NCBI RefSeq assembly: GCF_019800885.1
Contig: NZ_JAHVKE010000001.1
Coordinates: forward strand, 496,001-560,000
DNA length: 64,000 nucleotides
Direction of reading: 5' to 3'
DNA from: Maritalea mobilis
GTDB taxonomy: Bacteria; Pseudomonadota; Alphaproteobacteria; Rhodobacterales; Rhodobacteraceae
Made by a program: the position numbers and the translations under genes. Positions 35,448 to 44,727 of this stretch are shown here, piece after piece. Below the pieces are notes generated by a model. That model did not search any database and was not told where the DNA came from. It saw only the letters and a list, made by a program, of their open reading frames with translations. Every line of letters starts with the position of its first letter. Position 1 is the stretch's first letter.

Positions 35448-36613
35448 GCTTTCACCAAGGTCACGGTGGCCAGCGCCGCGATCCCTTCCTCGCGGCCGGG
35501 AAAGCCGAGGCGTTCGGTGGTCGTTGCCTTGACCGAGACGCGCGCGGCCTCGATCCGCAACAGCTCGGACAGGCGCGCGCGCATCGGCGCGGCGTGCGGG
35601 CCGATCTTGGGCCGCTCGCAGATCAGGGTCAGGTCCGCGTTGGTGATCGTGAACCCCATCTCGGCGGCAAGATCGACGGCATGGGTCAGGAAGATATGGC
35701 TTTCCGCGCCCTTCCATTGCGGATCCGAGGGCGGGAAATGCGTGCCGATATCGCCCATGGCGAGTGCGCCATAGATCGCGTCCGTCACCGTGTGCAGGCC
35801 CACATCTGCGTCGGAATGGCCCTGTAGCCCGCGCTCATGCGGGATGGCCACGCCACAGAGCATGACATGGTCGCCCTCGCCGAACCGGTGCACATCGAAC
35901 CCGTTGCCGGTGCGAATATCCATCTGTCCCTCCAGGTATCGGGCGGCGCGGGCGAAATCCCCCGCCGTGGTGATCTTGAGATTGGCCTCGTCGCCTTGGG
36001 TGATGGCGACGGTCAGGCCATGGGCGCGGGCGACCTCGACATCATCGGCGGCGCCGCCGGGATGCGCGTCATGCGCCGCGCGGATCTGCGCAAGGTGAAA
36101 GCCTTGCGGCGTCTGGGCGCGCCAGAGGCCCTCGCGCGACTGGGTGCCGGTGACGGTCTCCGCCCCGCGCCAGAGCGCATCGGTGACGGCAAGGGCAGGG
36201 GCCGCCCCGTCATGGCTGCGCAGCGCCTCCAGCACCCCGTCGATCACCGCGCGGCTGACGAGGGGGCGCGCGGCGTCGTGGATCAGCACCACGTCGCAGG
36301 CGTCATCCACCGCAGCCAGCCCCGCCCGGACCGAGGCGTCGCGCGTGGCCCCGCCGATGACGTCGAGAAGGGGCGCGCGGGTTCTTGGCCGCGCCGCGGC
36401 GAAACGCTCGGAATCATCGCTGTGGCGCACCACCACGATCTGCTGCACCGCCGGGTGCGCATCCAGCGCGGCCAGCGTGCGCGCCAGCACGGGCTGTCCG
36501 GCCAAATCCCTGTATTGCTTGGGCAATCCACCGCCCGCCCGCGTCCCGCGACCGGCCGCGACGACCAGGGCGGCGGCTTTGAGCGGGGCGGTGCTGCGAT
36601 CTTGCGGGTCCAT
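35444..36613 (-). CDS. ispDF: Bifunctional IspD/IspF of the MEP isoprenoid pathway
   Basis: A 389-residue fusion. The IspD half has the nucleotide-binding loop [18 protein letters not shown]; the IspF half begins at [14 protein letters not shown] (about residue 228) and shows [14 protein letters not shown] with zinc ligands. It catalyses two non-consecutive steps, CTP transfer to methylerythritol phosphate and cyclodiphosphate formation. The fused form is common in alphaproteobacteria. ATG 36613 is chosen for family fit over the earlier in-frame start. Confidence 0.97.
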   Translation of the reverse strand: MDPQDRSTAPLKAAALVVAAGRGTRAGGGLPKQYRDLAGQPVLARTLAALDAHPAVQQIVVVRHSDDSERFAAARPRTRAPLLDVIGGATRDASVRAGLAAVDDACDVVLIHDAARPLVSRAVIDGVLEALRSHDGAAPALAVTDALWRGAETVTGTQSREGLWRAQTPQGFHLAQIRAAHDAHPGGAADDVEVARAHGLTVAITQGDEANLKITTAGDFARAARYLEGQMDIRTGNGFDVHRFGEGDHVMLCGVAIPHERGLQGHSDADVGLHTVTDAIYGALAMGDIGTHFPPSDPQWKGAESHIFLTHAVDLAAEMGFTITNADLTLICERPKIGPHAAPMRARLSELLRIEAARVSVKATTTERLGFPGREEGIAALATVTLVKA

Positions 36614-36662
36614 GGGCGGGGGTGTAGGCCCAAACCAGTTCGGGCACAATCACCTGCGCTGC

Positions 36663-36700
36663 GTGATGAATTTCCGGGCGCTGTGATTAATTTTTGGGCG
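36663..36700. promoter_or_regulatory. 20-base tandem repeat between ispDF and nifR3
   Basis: GTGATGAATTTCCGGGCG (36663-36680) and GTGATTAATTTTTGGGCG (36683-36700) are direct repeats with a 20-base period and three mismatches. They lie in the 180-base divergent region before ispDF (minus) and nifR3-ntrBC (plus). Two full helical turns between copies suggest a same-face regulator site. The regulator is unknown. Confidence 0.45.
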
Positions 36701-36793
36701 ACGCCCCGCGCATCCCACTTTGTCACAAGACTTTCCTTTGAACTCCCCGCGTAGCCGCACTATCCCGAACCCATCTGCACAAGGATTGAGCAT

Positions 36794-37783
36794 TTGTCCG
36801 TTTCGCTGGCATGCCGCCACCTGACGCCGCCGGTATTCCTTGCCCCGATGGCCGGGATCACCGATCTGCCGTTCCGTCGCCTCGTGGCGCGGTTCGGGGC
36901 TGGGCTGGTCGTGTCGGAAATGGTCGCGAGCCAGGAGATGGTGGAAGCCAAGGCGTCGGTCCGGGCGCGCGCCGAGCTGGGCTTCGGCCTCGACAACACG
37001 GCGGTGCAGCTGGCCGGGCGCCAGGCGCATTGGATGGCCGAGGCCGCGCGGATCGCCGAAGGGCAGGGCGCACGGTTCATCGACATCAACATGGGCTGCC
37101 CCGCCAAGAAGGTGACAAGCGGCTATTCCGGCTCGGCCCTGATGCGCGACCTCGACCACGCGCTGTCGCTGATCGAGGCGGTGGTGGGCGCGGTGCGCGT
37201 GCCCGTCACGCTGAAGACGCGTCTTGGCTGGGATGACGAGGTGCGCAACGCGCCGGAACTGGCCCGGCGGGCCGAGGCGGCGGGCATCCAGATGGTCACG
37301 ATCCATGGGCGCACCCGCTGCCAGTTCTACAAGGGGCGGGCCGATTGGGCCGCGATCCGCGCGGTGAAGGAGGCGGTGAGCATCCCGGTCATCGCCAATG
37401 GCGATATCGTGGACGCGCGCAGCGCGCGGGCGGCGCTGGCGGCTTCGGGCGCGGATGGCGTGATGGTGGGCCGCGGCGCGCAAGGCGCACCCTGGGTGCT
37501 GGCGGAAATCGCGGCGGAGCTGTTCGGCGCGGAACCGCCCGATATCCCCGAGGGCGGGGCGCTGACCGACATGGTGGCCGCCCATTACGAGGACATGCTG
37601 GCCTTCTACGGGCGAGACCTCGGCCTGCGCGTCGCGCGCAAGCACCTGGGCTGGTACATGGACAGGGCCGCCACACCGGCAACCCTGCGCCGCGACGTTC
37701 TGACGGCACGGAGGCCGGAGGCTGTTCTCGCGCGTCTGCCCGATGCCCTGACCAAGCCAGGCGAGGAGGCGCAGGCCGCATGA
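36794..37783 (+). CDS. dusB: tRNA-dihydrouridine synthase, NifR3/DusB type
   Basis: A 329-residue flavoenzyme that reduces uridines in tRNA. The FMN barrel motif [13 protein letters not shown] and the catalytic Cys102 (NMGCPAKKV) are visible, with [13 protein letters not shown] and ANGDI later. The start is TTG 36794 with AAGGATT upstream. It is the gene historically named nifR3, first gene of the nifR3-ntrB-ntrC operon in Rhodobacter. The stop overlaps ntrB as ATGA. Confidence 0.95.
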   Translation: MSVSLACRHLTPPVFLAPMAGITDLPFRRLVARFGAGLVVSEMVASQEMVEAKASVRARAELGFGLDNTAVQLAGRQAHWMAEAARIAEGQGARFIDINMGCPAKKVTSGYSGSALMRDLDHALSLIEAVVGAVRVPVTLKTRLGWDDEVRNAPELARRAEAAGIQMVTIHGRTRCQFYKGRADWAAIRAVKEAVSIPVIANGDIVDARSARAALAASGADGVMVGRGAQGAPWVLAEIAAELFGAEPPDIPEGGALTDMVAAHYEDMLAFYGRDLGLRVARKHLGWYMDRAATPATLRRDVLTARRPEAVLARLPDALTKPGEEAQAA

Positions 37784-38853
37784 GCATCCCCTCGGACATG
37801 CTGTGGGCCTCGCTGCCGCTGCCCGCCCTGATCATCGACGGCGCGGATCGCATCTGCAACGTGAACCCCGCCGGCGAGACCTTTCTGAACGCGTCGCGAA
37901 AATCCCTCGACGGGCACCCGGTCTGGGACAAGGTCTTTGTCGATGCGCCGCTGGAAGAGGCGTTTTCCCGGGTCCGTACGAACCAGTCCGCGCTTTTTGT
38001 CAACGCCGTCGATGTGGGCACCGGCAGCCGCAAACCGGTCTCCTGCGATGTGCAGATCGCGCCGCTCTCCGAGCGGCCGGATCACGTGCTGGTCCTGTTC
38101 GAAAACCGCGAACTGGCCGGGCGGCTGGACCGCGCGATGTCCTCCAAGACCGCCGCGAAATCGGCCATCGGCATGGCCGAGATGCTGGCGCACGAGATCA
38201 AGAACCCGCTGGCCGGGATCACCGGGGCCGCGCAGCTGATTAGCATGAACGCCAGCGGCGAGGATCGGGAACTGACCGACCTGATCGTGGCCGAGACACG
38301 CCGCATCCTGAAACTGCTGGAGCAGGTCGAGGAATTCGGCAATGTCCGCCCGCCCGACCGGCGCGCGGTCAACATCCACGACGTGCTGGACCGCGCCCGC
38401 CGGTCCGCTGCCGTGGGCTTTGCCGCGCATATGGAGATCGAGGACGATTATGACCCGTCCTTGCCAGCCACCTGGGCCGATCCCGACCAGTTGCAGCAGG
38501 TCTTCCTGAACCTGTTGAAGAACGCGGCCGAGGCCGGCAAGGCGGGCGGCACGATTTGCATTCGCACCTTCTATGAACTCAGCCTCAAGGTCCGCCGCCG
38601 CGATGGCAGCGGCGGGGCCGTGCCGCTACAGATCGAGATCATCGACGACGGCCCCGGCATCCCGCCCGACATCGCCGCCGATATCTTCGAGCCTTTCGTC
38701 TCGGGGCGCGAGAACGGCACCGGGCTGGGCCTTGCCCTGGTCTCCAAGATCATCGCCGATCACGAGGGCTGGGTCGCGCTGGACAGCGTTCCGGGCCGCA
38801 CCGTGTTCCGCATCTCGCTTCCTGTCGCGCCGCGTGATGAGGCCCCTGAATGA
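37780..38853 (+). CDS. ntrB: Nitrogen-regulation sensor kinase NtrB
   Basis: A 357-residue soluble PAS-type histidine kinase. The PAS domain covers about residues 1-110; the phosphoacceptor is His138 ([12 protein letters not shown]); ATP-binding boxes are [19 protein letters not shown] and GTGLGLALV. It phosphorylates NtrC under nitrogen limitation, with PII controlling the balance in relatives. It is coupled to dusB by ATGA and precedes ntrC by 36 bases. Confidence 0.96.
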   Translation: MSIPSDMLWASLPLPALIIDGADRICNVNPAGETFLNASRKSLDGHPVWDKVFVDAPLEEAFSRVRTNQSALFVNAVDVGTGSRKPVSCDVQIAPLSERPDHVLVLFENRELAGRLDRAMSSKTAAKSAIGMAEMLAHEIKNPLAGITGAAQLISMNASGEDRELTDLIVAETRRILKLLEQVEEFGNVRPPDRRAVNIHDVLDRARRSAAVGFAAHMEIEDDYDPSLPATWADPDQLQQVFLNLLKNAAEAGKAGGTICIRTFYELSLKVRRRDGSGGAVPLQIEIIDDGPGIPPDIAADIFEPFVSGRENGTGLGLALVSKIIADHEGWVALDSVPGRTVFRISLPVAPRDEAPE

Positions 38854-38889
38854 CCCACTTCTCTTTCCTGACGATCGGAGCTTGACCCC

Positions 38890-40263
38890 ATGGACGGCAC
38901 TGTCCTCGTCGCCGATGACGACCGCACCATCCGCACCGTACTGACCCAGGCGCTGACCCGCGCCGGCTGCAAGGTGCACGCCACCTCCAGCCTGATGACG
39001 CTGATGCGCTGGGTCGAGGAGGGGAAGGGTGACCTGGTGATCTCGGACGTGATCATGCCCGACGGCAACGGGCTTGAAACCCTGCCCAAGATCAGCGAGC
39101 GGCGCCCGGGCCTGCCGGTCATCATCATCTCGGCGCAGAACACGATCATGACGGCCATCCAGGCGACCGAGGCCGACGCCTATGACTACCTGCCCAAGCC
39201 CTTCGATCTGCCCGACCTGATGAAGCGCGCCGCCCGCGCGCTGGACCAGAAGCGCCGCGCACCCGCGCCGAAACCCGCGCCCGAGCTGCCCTCCTCGGCG
39301 CAGGAGGATCTGCCGCTGGTGGGGCGCACGGCCTCGATGCAGGCGCTCTACCGTCTGGTGGCGCGGGTGATGAACACCGATCTGCCGGTTCTGATCACCG
39401 GCGAAAGCGGCACTGGCAAAAGCCTGATCGCGCGCGCCATTCACGATTTCTCGGACCGGCGCACGCTGCCCTTCGTCGTCGCTTCGGCCAGCGATCTCGA
39501 CGGGATGGACGGCCCCTCGGTGGTGATCTCGCGCGCTAAGGGCGGGTCGATCCTGTTCGACGAGGTGGGCGATCTGAGTGAAGAGGCGCAGGCCAAGATC
39601 GTGCGCATGCTGGACGCCATGGGCGATGCGGCCCCGCGCGTGATGGCGACCAGCCAGAAGGACCTGATGGAAAAGATGGAGGCCGGGGAATTCCGGCAGG
39701 ACCTTTTCTATCGGCTCGGCGGCGTCACGATCTCGGTGCCCAGCTTGCGCGAACGGGTCGATGACATCCCGCTTCTGGCCACGCATTTCCTAGCCCGCGC
39801 CGAACGCGATGGCGCGCCGCTGCGCCGCTTCTCGCCCGAGGCGATGGACATGATCCGCGCCTATTCCTGGCCCGGCAACGTGCGCCAGTTGGAGAACACG
39901 ATTCGCCGCCTGACGGTCACCAGTCTCGCCGAGGAAATCTCGCGTGGCGAGGTCGAGGCGGTTCTGGGCAGCCAACCCGCGATCGAACCGCTCATGGGCG
40001 GCGGCGAGGGTGAGAAGCTTTCGGCCTCGGTCGGCAAGCATCTGCGCCGCTATTTCGACCTGCATGGCGGGGTCTTGCCGCCGCCGGGGCTCTATGCCCG
40101 CATCCTGCGCGAGGTCGAAACACCCCTGATCGAGATCGCGCTGGAGGCCACGGGCGGCAACCAGGCGAAATGTGCCGAACTTCTGGGCATCAACCGCAAT
40201 ACCCTCCGCAAGAAAATTACCGACCTCGATATTCGCGTGACTCGCCGCCGCAAGTTGATGTAA
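38890..40263 (+). CDS. ntrC: Response regulator NtrC without the GAFTGA loop
   Basis: A 457-residue regulator. Receiver domain with Asp53 ([11 protein letters not shown]) and Lys103; AAA+ domain with Walker A GESGTGKS (171-178) and Walker B-like [11 protein letters not shown]-terminal Fis-type HTH ([20 protein letters not shown]). Between FVVASA (195-200) and GGSILFDEV (218-226) only about 18 residues remain, where sigma54 activators carry LFG..KGAFTGA. The same loss is known in Rhodobacter capsulatus NtrC, which works with the housekeeping sigma factor. So this NtrC probably activates sigma70 promoters (inference). Confidence 0.95.
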   Translation: MDGTVLVADDDRTIRTVLTQALTRAGCKVHATSSLMTLMRWVEEGKGDLVISDVIMPDGNGLETLPKISERRPGLPVIIISAQNTIMTAIQATEADAYDYLPKPFDLPDLMKRAARALDQKRRAPAPKPAPELPSSAQEDLPLVGRTASMQALYRLVARVMNTDLPVLITGESGTGKSLIARAIHDFSDRRTLPFVVASASDLDGMDGPSVVISRAKGGSILFDEVGDLSEEAQAKIVRMLDAMGDAAPRVMATSQKDLMEKMEAGEFRQDLFYRLGGVTISVPSLRERVDDIPLLATHFLARAERDGAPLRRFSPEAMDMIRAYSWPGNVRQLENTIRRLTVTSLAEEISRGEVEAVLGSQPAIEPLMGGGEGEKLSASVGKHLRRYFDLHGGVLPPPGLYARILREVETPLIEIALEATGGNQAKCAELLGINRNTLRKKITDLDIRVTRRRKLM

Positions 40264-40360
40264 AACGGCAACAGTAACGTGGCAGTTGGGAAACAGCCCG
40301 CGACGCCCCATTAGGGCGCGCGCCTGACGCCGCGATTGGGGGAGCAGTCGGAGACAGGAT

Positions 40361-42607
40361 TTGGAACGTCCGGCCGAGAGGACGACATCCTTGATCGAAC
40401 GTCTTGCGGGGTTGCGCCGCAAGCGCGGTTTGCGCAGCGCGGGCACGCTTGGCCTTGTCGTGCTGGGGCCGATCCTGGCGGTCGCGACCTTCCTCGTGCT
40501 CGGCCCGCTCGCGGCCTTTGCCGACTCGCCTGTGCTGCGGCTCGTTCTGCTTGCCGACCTCGTCTACATCCTTGTCCTCGCGGCGCTGGTCCTGCGGGAG
40601 GTGGCGCGCATCGTCGCCTCGCGCCGCGCGCAATCAGCGGGGTCCCGCTTGCACCTGCGCCTGACCGGGGTCTTCGCCATTGTGGCGCTGGTGCCCACGA
40701 TCCTTGTCGCCGTCTTTGCCACGATCACGGTGAACATGGGGCTCGAAGGCTGGTTCTCGGACCGGGTCTCAACCGCGCTCGGCAATTCGGTGGACGCCGC
40801 CGAGGCCTACCAGCAGGAACATTTCGACGATCTGGAGCAGGACACCCGCGCGCTGGCGGCCTTCCTGAACGTGAACCGCCGGGCCTCGCCGCTGATCACC
40901 GATGGCGAGTTGCGCCAGGTGCTCAGCCAGGGTCAGGGCCAGATCCAGCGCGGCTTGCGAGAAGCCTTTGTCATCGACGGCGGCGGCGAGATCCGCGCCC
41001 GGGGCGAGCGCAGCTATTTCTTCGATTACGAACGCCCCAGCGACGCCGATCTGGACCTTGCCGAAGGGGGGGAGCTTGTCTTGATCGAGGATCGCACCCA
41101 GAACGAGTTTCGCGCCCTTGTCCGGCTACAGGCCTTTCCCGACCGCTACCTCTATGTCAGCCGCGAGGTGGACGGAGAGATCATCGCGCTGCTCGATGAA
41201 ACCCAGCAGACGGTGCAGCTCTACCGCCAGCTGGAGGCCGACCGGGGGCGCGTCCTGTTCGAATTCGGGCTGCTTTACCTGGGCTTCGCCATCATCATGA
41301 TCCTCGCCGCCGTGTGGCTGGGCCTGTGGTTCGCCGAACGCCTGTCGCGCCCCGTGGGACGTCTGGCCAGCGCGGCGCAACAGGTCGGGCAGGGCGACCT
41401 CGATGTACGCGTGATCGAGGAAACCAGCGATGACGAGATCGCCATGCTGGGCCGTCTCTTCAACCAGATGACCCGGCAGTTGAAGGGCCAGCGCGACACG
41501 CTGATCGAACAGAACGCCGCGACCGAGGCGCGGCGCCGATTGTTCGACTCCGTCCTCGGCTCGGTCACCGCGGGCGTGATCGGCCTGAATGACGAGGGCC
41601 GCATCGATTTCATGAACCGCTCGGCCATTCGCCTTCTGGCCTTGGTGGAACAGCGCGACAATGGCCTGTCCCTGCAAGCCGCCGTGCCGGAATTCGCCGC
41701 TTTGTTCGAACGGCTGCAAACCCGGCTGGCCGAAACCGTGCAGGAGGAAATCAAGCTGACCCGACGCGGCAAGCAGGAAAGCCTGCTGGTGCGCATGGCC
41801 ACCCGCCGCAATGCCGAGGGGCAGTTGGAGGGCTACGTGGTCGCCTTCGATGACGTCACGCAGCTCGTCTCGGCGCAGCGCATGGCCGCCTGGGGCGACG
41901 TGGCCCGCCGCATCGCGCATGAGATCAAGAACCCGCTGACCCCGATCCAGCTTTCGGCCGAACGCATAAACCGAAAGTTTTCCAAGGGCCTGGATGAAGA
42001 TGATGCGGCAAAGCTTGAACAGATGACCGAGGTTATCGTGCGCCAGACCAACGACCTGCGCCGCATCGTTGACGAGTTCTCGAAATTCGCCCGCATGCCC
42101 GAGCCGGAAACCCGGGTCGAGGACGTGGCCGACCTGCTGCGCGAATCCGTCACCCTGCAACGGGCCGGTCAACCCGAGGTCCGGTTCGAGGTCGACATCC
42201 CAGACGCCCCCGTCATGGCCGAGCTTGACGCCACCATGATCGGCCAGGCCTTCACAAACCTGATGAAGAATGGCGGCGAAGCCATTGAAAGCCTGCAGGA
42301 AAAAGGCGCGCCCGAAGGTCATGTGCCCGAGTTACGGATCGCGCTTGCGACCACGGATGAAACCGTCGTCATCACCATCGCCGATAACGGGATCGGCCTG
42401 CCGCCGGACCGGGCGAAACTGTTCGAACCCTATGTCACGACGCGCGAGAAGGGCACCGGCCTCGGCCTGCCCATCGTCAAGAAGATCGTCGAGGAACATG
42501 GCGGCACATTGGAATTGGTCGATGCCGAGCCCTTCGCCGAGGGCGCGCATCAAGGGGCCATGGCGCGTATGACGTTGCCACGGCTTGCAGATAGTCAGGG
42601 AGATTGA
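40361..42607 (+). CDS. ntrY: Membrane sensor kinase NtrY
   Basis: A 748-residue kinase with helices at about 28-50, 60-78, 101-124 and 305-325 flanking a periplasmic sensor loop, then HAMP, PAS and kinase domains. The phosphoacceptor is near His520 ([21 protein letters not shown], the NtrY-specific box). ATP-binding motifs DNGIGLPPD and GTGLGLPIVKKI follow. The start is TTG 40361 with GACAGGA before it; a later start is possible. It pairs with NtrX in nitrogen and redox signalling. Confidence 0.93.
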   Translation: MERPAERTTSLIERLAGLRRKRGLRSAGTLGLVVLGPILAVATFLVLGPLAAFADSPVLRLVLLADLVYILVLAALVLREVARIVASRRAQSAGSRLHLRLTGVFAIVALVPTILVAVFATITVNMGLEGWFSDRVSTALGNSVDAAEAYQQEHFDDLEQDTRALAAFLNVNRRASPLITDGELRQVLSQGQGQIQRGLREAFVIDGGGEIRARGERSYFFDYERPSDADLDLAEGGELVLIEDRTQNEFRALVRLQAFPDRYLYVSREVDGEIIALLDETQQTVQLYRQLEADRGRVLFEFGLLYLGFAIIMILAAVWLGLWFAERLSRPVGRLASAAQQVGQGDLDVRVIEETSDDEIAMLGRLFNQMTRQLKGQRDTLIEQNAATEARRRLFDSVLGSVTAGVIGLNDEGRIDFMNRSAIRLLALVEQRDNGLSLQAAVPEFAALFERLQTRLAETVQEEIKLTRRGKQESLLVRMATRRNAEGQLEGYVVAFDDVTQLVSAQRMAAWGDVARRIAHEIKNPLTPIQLSAERINRKFSKGLDEDDAAKLEQMTEVIVRQTNDLRRIVDEFSKFARMPEPETRVEDVADLLRESVTLQRAGQPEVRFEVDIPDAPVMAELDATMIGQAFTNLMKNGGEAIESLQEKGAPEGHVPELRIALATTDETVVITIADNGIGLPPDRAKLFEPYVTTREKGTGLGLPIVKKIVEEHGGTLELVDAEPFAEGAHQGAMARMTLPRLADSQGD

Positions 42608-42610
42608 AGC

Positions 42611-44011
42611 ATGAGCGACATTCTGGTCGTCGATGACGAACGCGATATCCGCGAATTGATCTGCGATATTCTCGAAGACGAGGGCTATGTCACCCGCCGC
42701 GCCGGCACTTCAGACGAGGCGATGGCCGAATTGAACAAGGCCGCGCCGGGGCTGATGATCCTCGATATCTGGTTGAAAGACAGCAATATGGACGGGATCG
42801 ACATCCTGAAACATGTGAAGCAGGACAACCCGGACGTGCCCGTGGTCATCATCTCGGGTCACGGCAATATCGAGATCGCCGTCGCCGCCATCAAGCAGGG
42901 CGCCTATGACTTCATCGAGAAGCCCTTCAACATCGACCAGCTGATGGTGGTGATCCGCCGCGCGATGGAAACCTCCCGCCTGCGGCGCGAAAACTCCTCG
43001 CTGCGCCGCCAGGACAGCAAGGCCGCCGAGATGATCGGCGCCTCACCCACCTTCAAGACGATGAAAGGGCAGTTGGAAAAAGTCACCAAGTCCAACGGTC
43101 GCGTGATGCTGACGGGCGGCCCCGGCACCGGCAAGGAGGTCGCCGCGCGCTGGATTCACGCCAATTCCAACCGCGCCGATGCGCCTTTCGTCACTGTCTC
43201 CTGCGCCTCGATCCAGCCCGATCACATGGAAGAGGTCCTCTTCGGCCGCGAAAGCCCCGAACGTGGGGTCGAGCAGGGGCTGCTCGAACAGGCCCATGGC
43301 GGCGTCGTCTTCTTCGACGAGGTGGCCGATATGCCGCTTGGCACCCAGTCCAAGATCCTGCGTGTTCTGGTCGACCAGAGCTTCACCCGCGTGGGCGGCA
43401 CCACCAAGGTGCGCGTGGATCTGCGCGTGATTTCCTCCACCACCCGCAACCTGACCGACGAGATCGCGTCGGGCAATTTCCGCGAGGAACTCTACCACCG
43501 CCTCAACGTGGTGCCGATCGAGGTGCCCGCGCTGTCCGACCGGCGCGAGGATATCCCCGATCTCGCGCGCCATTTCATCGAGACCTTCAACCGCGAGCAG
43601 GGCCTACCGCTGCGCGAGATGGGCGAGGATGCCGTCGCCATGCTCCAGACCATGACCTGGCCCGGCAATGTCCGTCAGCTCAAGAACGTGATCGAGCGCG
43701 TGCTGATCCTGGGCGAGGGCAGCGGCCCGATCGAGGCGCGCGACCTGCCAAGCGGCAACGAGGGCGGTGAAAGCGCGAACGAGGATATCACCCTCTCGGC
43801 ATCGCTGACCACGCTGCCGCTGCGCGAGGCACGCGAGCTGTTCGAACGCCAGTATCTCATGGCGCAGATCAACCGTTTCGGCGGCAATATCAGCCGCACG
43901 GCCAGTTTCGTCGGGATGGAGCGCTCGGCCCTGCACCGCAAGCTGAAATCGCTCGGCGTCGTGACCTCGAACAAGGCCGGCGCCCGCGTCGCGCAGGTGG
44001 GCGAGGACTAG
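42611..44011 (+). CDS. ntrX: Response regulator NtrX
   Basis: A 466-residue regulator: receiver with Asp52 (LMILDIWLKDSNMDG), AAA+ domain with GGPGTGKE (169-176) and FFDEVADM, C-terminal Fis-type HTH (NISRTASFVGMERSALHRKLK). The loop between EEVLFGRE and the Walker B has SPERGVEQGLLEQA, not GAFTGA, as in other alphaproteobacterial NtrX proteins. It starts 3 bases after ntrY, with GGGAG upstream. Its stop overlaps the stop of the opposing lipoprotein gene. Confidence 0.95.
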   Translation: MSDILVVDDERDIRELICDILEDEGYVTRRAGTSDEAMAELNKAAPGLMILDIWLKDSNMDGIDILKHVKQDNPDVPVVIISGHGNIEIAVAAIKQGAYDFIEKPFNIDQLMVVIRRAMETSRLRRENSSLRRQDSKAAEMIGASPTFKTMKGQLEKVTKSNGRVMLTGGPGTGKEVAARWIHANSNRADAPFVTVSCASIQPDHMEEVLFGRESPERGVEQGLLEQAHGGVVFFDEVADMPLGTQSKILRVLVDQSFTRVGGTTKVRVDLRVISSTTRNLTDEIASGNFREELYHRLNVVPIEVPALSDRREDIPDLARHFIETFNREQGLPLREMGEDAVAMLQTMTWPGNVRQLKNVIERVLILGEGSGPIEARDLPSGNEGGESANEDITLSASLTTLPLREARELFERQYLMAQINRFGGNISRTASFVGMERSALHRKLKSLGVVTSNKAGARVAQVGED

Positions 44012-44460
44012 GCCGGGTTCACCACCAGGTCCGGCCCGCTCTGGCGCAGGATGCAGGTCCCAGAGGTCAACGGCGCCATGACGGGCGAGCGGATCACGGC
44101 GGTGCCCTCCTCGCAATAGGGCAGGCTCATCCGGTCATACCCACGCCCGCCCATGCAGCCCCGCACCGCGTTGCGCCGGAAATCGGCATTCACGTCGACC
44201 GTGTAGACATCGCCCGGAATGACATAGCCCGCGACAAAGGTGCAATTGCCCTCCGCATCGCAGCGCCGTTGCGGCGGCACGACAGTGGGCGGCTCGCGCC
44301 GGATTTCGGTGCGCACCGGGTGGCGCTGTAGCGCCTCGGCCTCGCAAAGCGCGTAATCCCGCTCCCGCTCCCCGACCGATACACCCTCGGCGTAGTAGAC
44401 CGTGCTCGTGGTGCACCCGGCCAAGACCAGCGCCCCCAGCAGCATGATGCGGCGCTGCAT
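44008..44460 (-). CDS. Small cysteine-rich lipoprotein
   Basis: A 150-residue protein. MQRRIMLLGALVLAGC-TT is a lipoprotein signal with lipidated Cys at residue 16. The mature part has further Cys residues (DYALCEAEA, RRCDAEGNC, RGCMGGRGYD, YCEEG, TCIL), which may form disulfides. No family is recognised. It opposes the ntr-trk block and shares the palindromic CTAG stop with ntrX. Confidence 0.7.
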   Translation of the reverse strand: MQRRIMLLGALVLAGCTTSTVYYAEGVSVGERERDYALCEAEALQRHPVRTEIRREPPTVVPPQRRCDAEGNCTFVAGYVIPGDVYTVDVNADFRRNAVRGCMGGRGYDRMSLPYCEEGTAVIRSPVMAPLTSGTCILRQSGPDLVVNPA

Positions 44461-44579
44461 GCCATCCTCCGGGTCAGTTCCGATGCCCCATTCCTGCCGC
44501 CAGGCTCGGCCCATGGCAACTACCCCGCCCGCATCTTTATCCTACAAATATGCACCCGCGCGGGACGCGCGGCAGCGTT

Positions 44580-44633
44580 GGACGGGGCTCGATGCCCCGT
44601 CCGGCGCTTCGCCGGGCGACGGCGAAGCCGGCG
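44580..44633. other. Two adjacent strong hairpins upstream of trkA
   Basis: GGACGGGGC-TCGAT-GCCCCGTCC (44580-44602, perfect 9-bp stem) is followed at once by CTTCGCC...GGCGAAG (44607-44627) with GC extension. They lie in the 267-base gap between the lipoprotein and trkA genes. No T-run follows, so a folded leader or processing site is as likely as a terminator. Confidence 0.45.
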
Positions 44634-44727
44634 CAAACCCTCGGCCCGAGGTCTCGCACGCAATTGACGCCTGCGCGTCTTCCTGCCATGCAGAACCCCT
44701 GTTGCGACACTTCAGGCGAAAAGGCAC

